A stretch of 8,564 nucleotides of DNA from an uncultured Oscillospiraceae bacterium (lineage in GTDB: Bacteria > Bacillota > Clostridia > Oscillospirales > Acutalibacteraceae): contig URQJ01000076.1 of NCBI GenBank assembly GCA_900549945.1, positions 1 through 8,564 of the forward strand. The letters run 5' to 3'. Shown here piece by piece: positions 6,997-8,564 of the stretch. The notes under the pieces were generated by a model that was not told the origin of the DNA, did not search any database, and worked only from the letters and a program-made list of their open reading frames with translations. The stretch's first letter is position 1. Each line of letters opens with the position of its first letter. Both the position numbers and the translations under genes were made by a program.

Positions 6997-7624
6997 CCTC
7001 TTTTTTCATCCTTTCCCTTTTTGAAAACACACAGCCGCAGAAATCCTGCCTGTAAAGACTGTATTCCCGCGAAAGCACGATGGAGCGCTTGTAGCCCTCT
7101 TTCTTTTTAAAATCGGCGGGCAGATGCGCCACGCCGTACTGCGCCCCGAGCGCCTCGCCGATCGCATTGAGCTTCGCCGCGTTTTTCAGCGGACTGATCG
7201 ACAGCGTCGTCGTAAAATAATCGAAGCCGTGCGCCGCGGCATACCGGGCGGCCGCTTCCAAGCGCAGGCGGTAGCAGCGAAAGCAGCGCTCGCCGCCCTC
7301 CGGCACCGTCTCAAATCCGCGCACCGCCTCCAAAAATTCGCGCGGGTCATATGGGGCGCGCACCATCTGCACGCCCTGTGCGGCGGGCATCTCGCAGATC
7401 AGCCGCTCGAGCTCCGCCGCACGCTTTTCGTATTCGGCCTGCGGGGCGATGTTCGGGTTATAGAACAGCACGGTCACCGCAAACGCCGCCGTCAGCCGCT
7501 CAAGCACAGCGCTCGAACACGGCGCGCAGCAGGCGTGCAGCAGCAGAGAGGGCCGCCTGTTCTCCCGGTACAGCGCCTCCACGATTTTATCCAGTTCCTT
7601 CGCGTAGTTTCTCACGTTCATCAT
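6980..7624 (-). CDS. queH: Epoxyqueuosine reductase QueH
   Basis: QueH catalyses the last step of queuosine synthesis in tRNA wobble position 34, reducing epoxyqueuosine to queuosine; it is the B12-independent alternative to QueG. With the start at 7624 it has 214 residues. The family's cysteine motifs are all present: LLLHACCAPCSS (C32, C33, C36), ERCFRCYRLRL (C114, C117) and DFCGCVFS (C196, C198). In the characterised Thermotoga enzyme such residues hold a 4Fe-4S cluster and a nearby metal. FDYFTTTLSISPLKN (134-148) is also typical. The start is ambiguous. TTG 7660 lies in the -35 box and can be excluded if that promoter is real. ATGs at 7630, 7624 and 7621 are all in frame; predicted transcription begins at about 7625, favouring 7624 or 7621. 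No Shine-Dalgarno site precedes any of them. Its 3' end overlaps the amidohydrolase start by 17 nt. Confidence 0.93.
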   Translation of the reverse strand: MMNVRNYAKELDKIVEALYRENRRPSLLLHACCAPCSSAVLERLTAAFAVTVLFYNPNIAPQAEYEKRAAELERLICEMPAAQGVQMVRAPYDPREFLEAVRGFETVPEGGERCFRCYRLRLEAAARYAAAHGFDYFTTTLSISPLKNAAKLNAIGEALGAQYGVAHLPADFKKKEGYKRSIVLSREYSLYRQDFCGCVFSKRERMKKEDGSHT

Positions 7625-7631
7625 GTCCATT

Positions 7632-7660
7632 ATTTTAGCACAACGCCCCGCATCCTGCAA
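7632..7660 (-). promoter_or_regulatory. Promoter of queH
   Basis: On the minus strand, TTGCAG (-35, 7660-7655) and TAAAAT (-10, 7637-7632) have a 17-bp spacer and a TGC extended -10. The predicted start falls near 7625, at the queH ATG cluster (7630, 7624, 7621), implying a leaderless or nearly leaderless mRNA. It is divergent from the yuiD-like gene's promoter. Confidence 0.6.
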
Positions 7661-7707
7661 GGGCGCCGCCGGTAAATTTCAAATTTCTTACTTTTGAATC
7701 GGCAGAA

Positions 7708-7736
7708 TTGACAAGACGGCCGTTTGCGGTTAAAAT
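7708..7736 (+). promoter_or_regulatory. Promoter of the yuiD-like gene
   Basis: TTGACA (7708-7713) and TAAAAT (7731-7736) have a 17-bp spacer: a consensus -35 with a good -10. The predicted start is near 7743, leaving a leader of about 60 nt before the ATG at 7805. This makes a GTG at 7748 unlikely as the start codon. Confidence 0.8.
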
Positions 7737-7804
7737 GATATGGAAAAGTGTGCCGGTATCCGTACGCAGGCACTTTGCAATTTCACCGAAAAGAGACTGG
7801 AAGC

Positions 7805-8281
7805 ATGAATTTTGATTTTTCCATTTTGATTTCAAACCCGCTGATCAATGTCGGCGTTGTATCCTGGGTCGCCGCGCAGCTGCTCAAGACGGCCATTCAC
7901 CTGTTCACAAAGGGTGAATTCAAGCGGGAGCGTCTCGCCGGCGCAGGCGGCATGCCGAGCTCGCACTCGGCGGTAACCTGCTCCGTGCTTCTGCTCTCCT
8001 ACCTGCTCTACGGCTTCGATTCCCCGATCTTCGCCATGGCCTTTATTCTGGCGCTGATCGTCATGTACGACGCGACCGGCGTGCGCTGGGCGGCCGGCCT
8101 GCACGCCAAGGCGATCAATTACATTGTGGAATACCTCGCCGACGAGAACGCAAAGGACGAAACGCAGCTCAACGAGATGATCCCGAAGCTGAACGAATCG
8201 CTCGGCCACCGGATGATCGAGGTCGTCTGCGGTGCGGCGCTCGGCTTTGCCATCGCGTTGATCGGTTATTTCTGCTTCTGA
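7805..8281 (+). CDS. yuiD: YuiD-like divergent PAP2 family membrane protein (DUF212)
   Basis: This is a 158-residue membrane protein with hydrophobic segments near 10-33, 56-88 and 136-156. GAGGMPSSHSA (46-56) and YDATGVRWAAGLHA (88-101) are the two signatures of the DUF212/divergent PAP2 family (PF02681, B. subtilis YuiD). LGHRMIEVVCGAALG (133-147) is the usual C-terminal block. The SxxH and H100 residues resemble a PAP2 phosphatase active site, suggesting a lipid phosphate substrate, but no activity is firmly known for the family. ATG 7805 is chosen for the family-typical length. The upstream GTG at 7748 would add 19 non-family residues and lies only about 5 nt from the predicted transcript start. 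The Shine-Dalgarno site is weak (GGAAG sits 1 nt from the ATG, AAGAG is 9 nt away). It is the only complete plus-strand gene here, with its own promoter and terminator. Confidence 0.92.
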   Translation: MNFDFSILISNPLINVGVVSWVAAQLLKTAIHLFTKGEFKRERLAGAGGMPSSHSAVTCSVLLLSYLLYGFDSPIFAMAFILALIVMYDATGVRWAAGLHAKAINYIVEYLADENAKDETQLNEMIPKLNESLGHRMIEVVCGAALGFAIALIGYFCF

Positions 8282-8298
8282 CCGCCATATTGTGAAAC

Positions 8299-8342
8299 AA
8301 AACGGGGAACCGTGGCTTTCCGGCCGCGATTCCCCGTTTTTT
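8299..8342 (+). terminator. Terminator of the yuiD-like gene, probably bidirectional
   Basis: AAAACGGGGAA (8299-8309) pairs perfectly over 11 bp with TTCCCCGTTTT (8330-8340), followed by T through 8342. It lies 17 nt past the stop. The A-rich left flank gives a T-rich tail on the minus strand too, so it can also end transcripts of the convergent membrane protein gene, whose stop codon at 8341-8343 touches the hairpin. Confidence 0.85.
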
Positions 8343-8539
8343 ATCTGTTTTCTTCCTGCTTTCCCCGCTTTTTTCGGTTTGAAACCGCAATCGTGACGTA
8401 CGAACCGAGGATCACGAGCGCCATCCAGATGCAGCTCCAGAGGATGAGCCGGCCGTAATCCGGCTGCACGGCGTCCGCCGCCTGCCGCTCGGAAAGGTGC
8501 AGGGAAACGCCGCCTCCGCCGGAACTCGCCACAACCGCC
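8341..8539 (-). CDS. C-terminal fragment of an unrecognised single-pass membrane protein
   Basis: About 66 codons are readable and the frame is open to the last genomic base. The upstream part is cut off by the contig end, and any codon beyond 8539 would be adapter. A glycine-rich stretch (SSGGGG) is followed by a polar segment. Then comes one strongly hydrophobic helix (LILWSCIWMALVILGSYVTIAV) and a basic/polar tail (SNRKKRGKQEENR), which predicts a C-terminal membrane anchor with a cytoplasmic tail and most of the protein outside. A GTG at 8532 would give 63 residues, but this is more likely an internal codon of a longer gene. I do not recognise the family. It converges on the yuiD-like gene and shares its terminator. 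Confidence 0.5.
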
Positions 8540-8564
8540 AGATCGGAAGAGCGTCGTGTAGGGA
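8540..8564. other. Illumina TruSeq adapter sequence at the contig end (artefact)
   Basis: The last 25 bases begin with AGATCGGAAGAGC and continue GTCGTGTAGGGA. This is the TruSeq adapter read through from the end of a short insert. It ends the true sequence at 8539 and should be trimmed. Nothing biological should be read from it. Confidence 0.95.

Noticed and set aside
7748..7804. GTG start at 7748 adding 19 residues to the yuiD-like protein
   Set aside because: It lies only about 5 nt from the predicted transcript start, and the extra residues do not fit the family's N-terminus.
7635..7835. 66-codon minus-strand frame across the queH/yuiD intergenic region
   Set aside because: It covers both divergent promoters and the yuiD start, lacks a Shine-Dalgarno site and resembles no protein.

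Overview
The window reads as an ordinary chromosomal segment of a fairly GC-rich, spore-forming, low-branching Firmicute (Bacillota), most likely a Clostridia/Oscillospiraceae-type gut bacterium. This placement is inferred from family content: a YtvI-type sporulation membrane protein, QueH, a YuiD/DUF212 protein, an XRE-zinc ribbon regulator, strong Shine-Dalgarno sites, sigma-A type promoters with 17-18 bp spacers, and many intrinsic terminators. No species can be named from sequence alone. The right end is a contig end: the last 25 bases (8540-8564) match Illumina TruSeq adapter sequence and are not genomic.

Layout. 3-455 (+) is the 3' part of a YtvI/AI-2E family membrane protein. It converges on 481-1767 (-), a PLP-dependent aspartate aminotransferase of the MocR-like/subgroup Ic type, preceded at 1965-3359 (-) by asparaginyl-tRNA synthetase (asnS). 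Upstream on the same strand are a GNAT acetyltransferase (3475-3945), a MATE efflux transporter (4072-5448) and an XRE regulator with a C-terminal zinc ribbon (5571-6050). Further upstream, queH (6980-7624, epoxyqueuosine reductase) overlaps a metal-dependent amidohydrolase (6184-6996) by 17 nt. On the other strand, divergent from queH, is a YuiD-like membrane protein (7805-8281, +). At the edge, convergent to it, is the C-terminal piece of an unrecognised membrane protein (8341-8539, -).

Transcription units. Promoters with recognisable -35/-10 pairs can be placed in front of the aminotransferase, asnS, MATE, XRE, queH and yuiD genes. Intrinsic terminators follow the aminotransferase, asnS, MATE, the amidohydrolase and yuiD. 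Most genes therefore look like short, independent units. The likely functional pairs are queH with the amidohydrolase (overlapping), the XRE regulator with MATE (and perhaps the GNAT gene by read-through), and asnS with the aminotransferase (Asp/Asn supply and use).

I do not see a new multi-gene system, mobile element, CRISPR array or RNA gene. The points most worth a second look are small regulatory ones. The MATE leader has its Shine-Dalgarno sequence exactly in a hairpin loop inside a 9-bp dyad that ends at the start codon. The queH start appears to be leaderless. The GNAT gene has no room for a promoter behind a 13-bp terminator. The asnS terminator shares bases with the -35 box of the next promoter. 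The adapter at the contig end is a quality problem.
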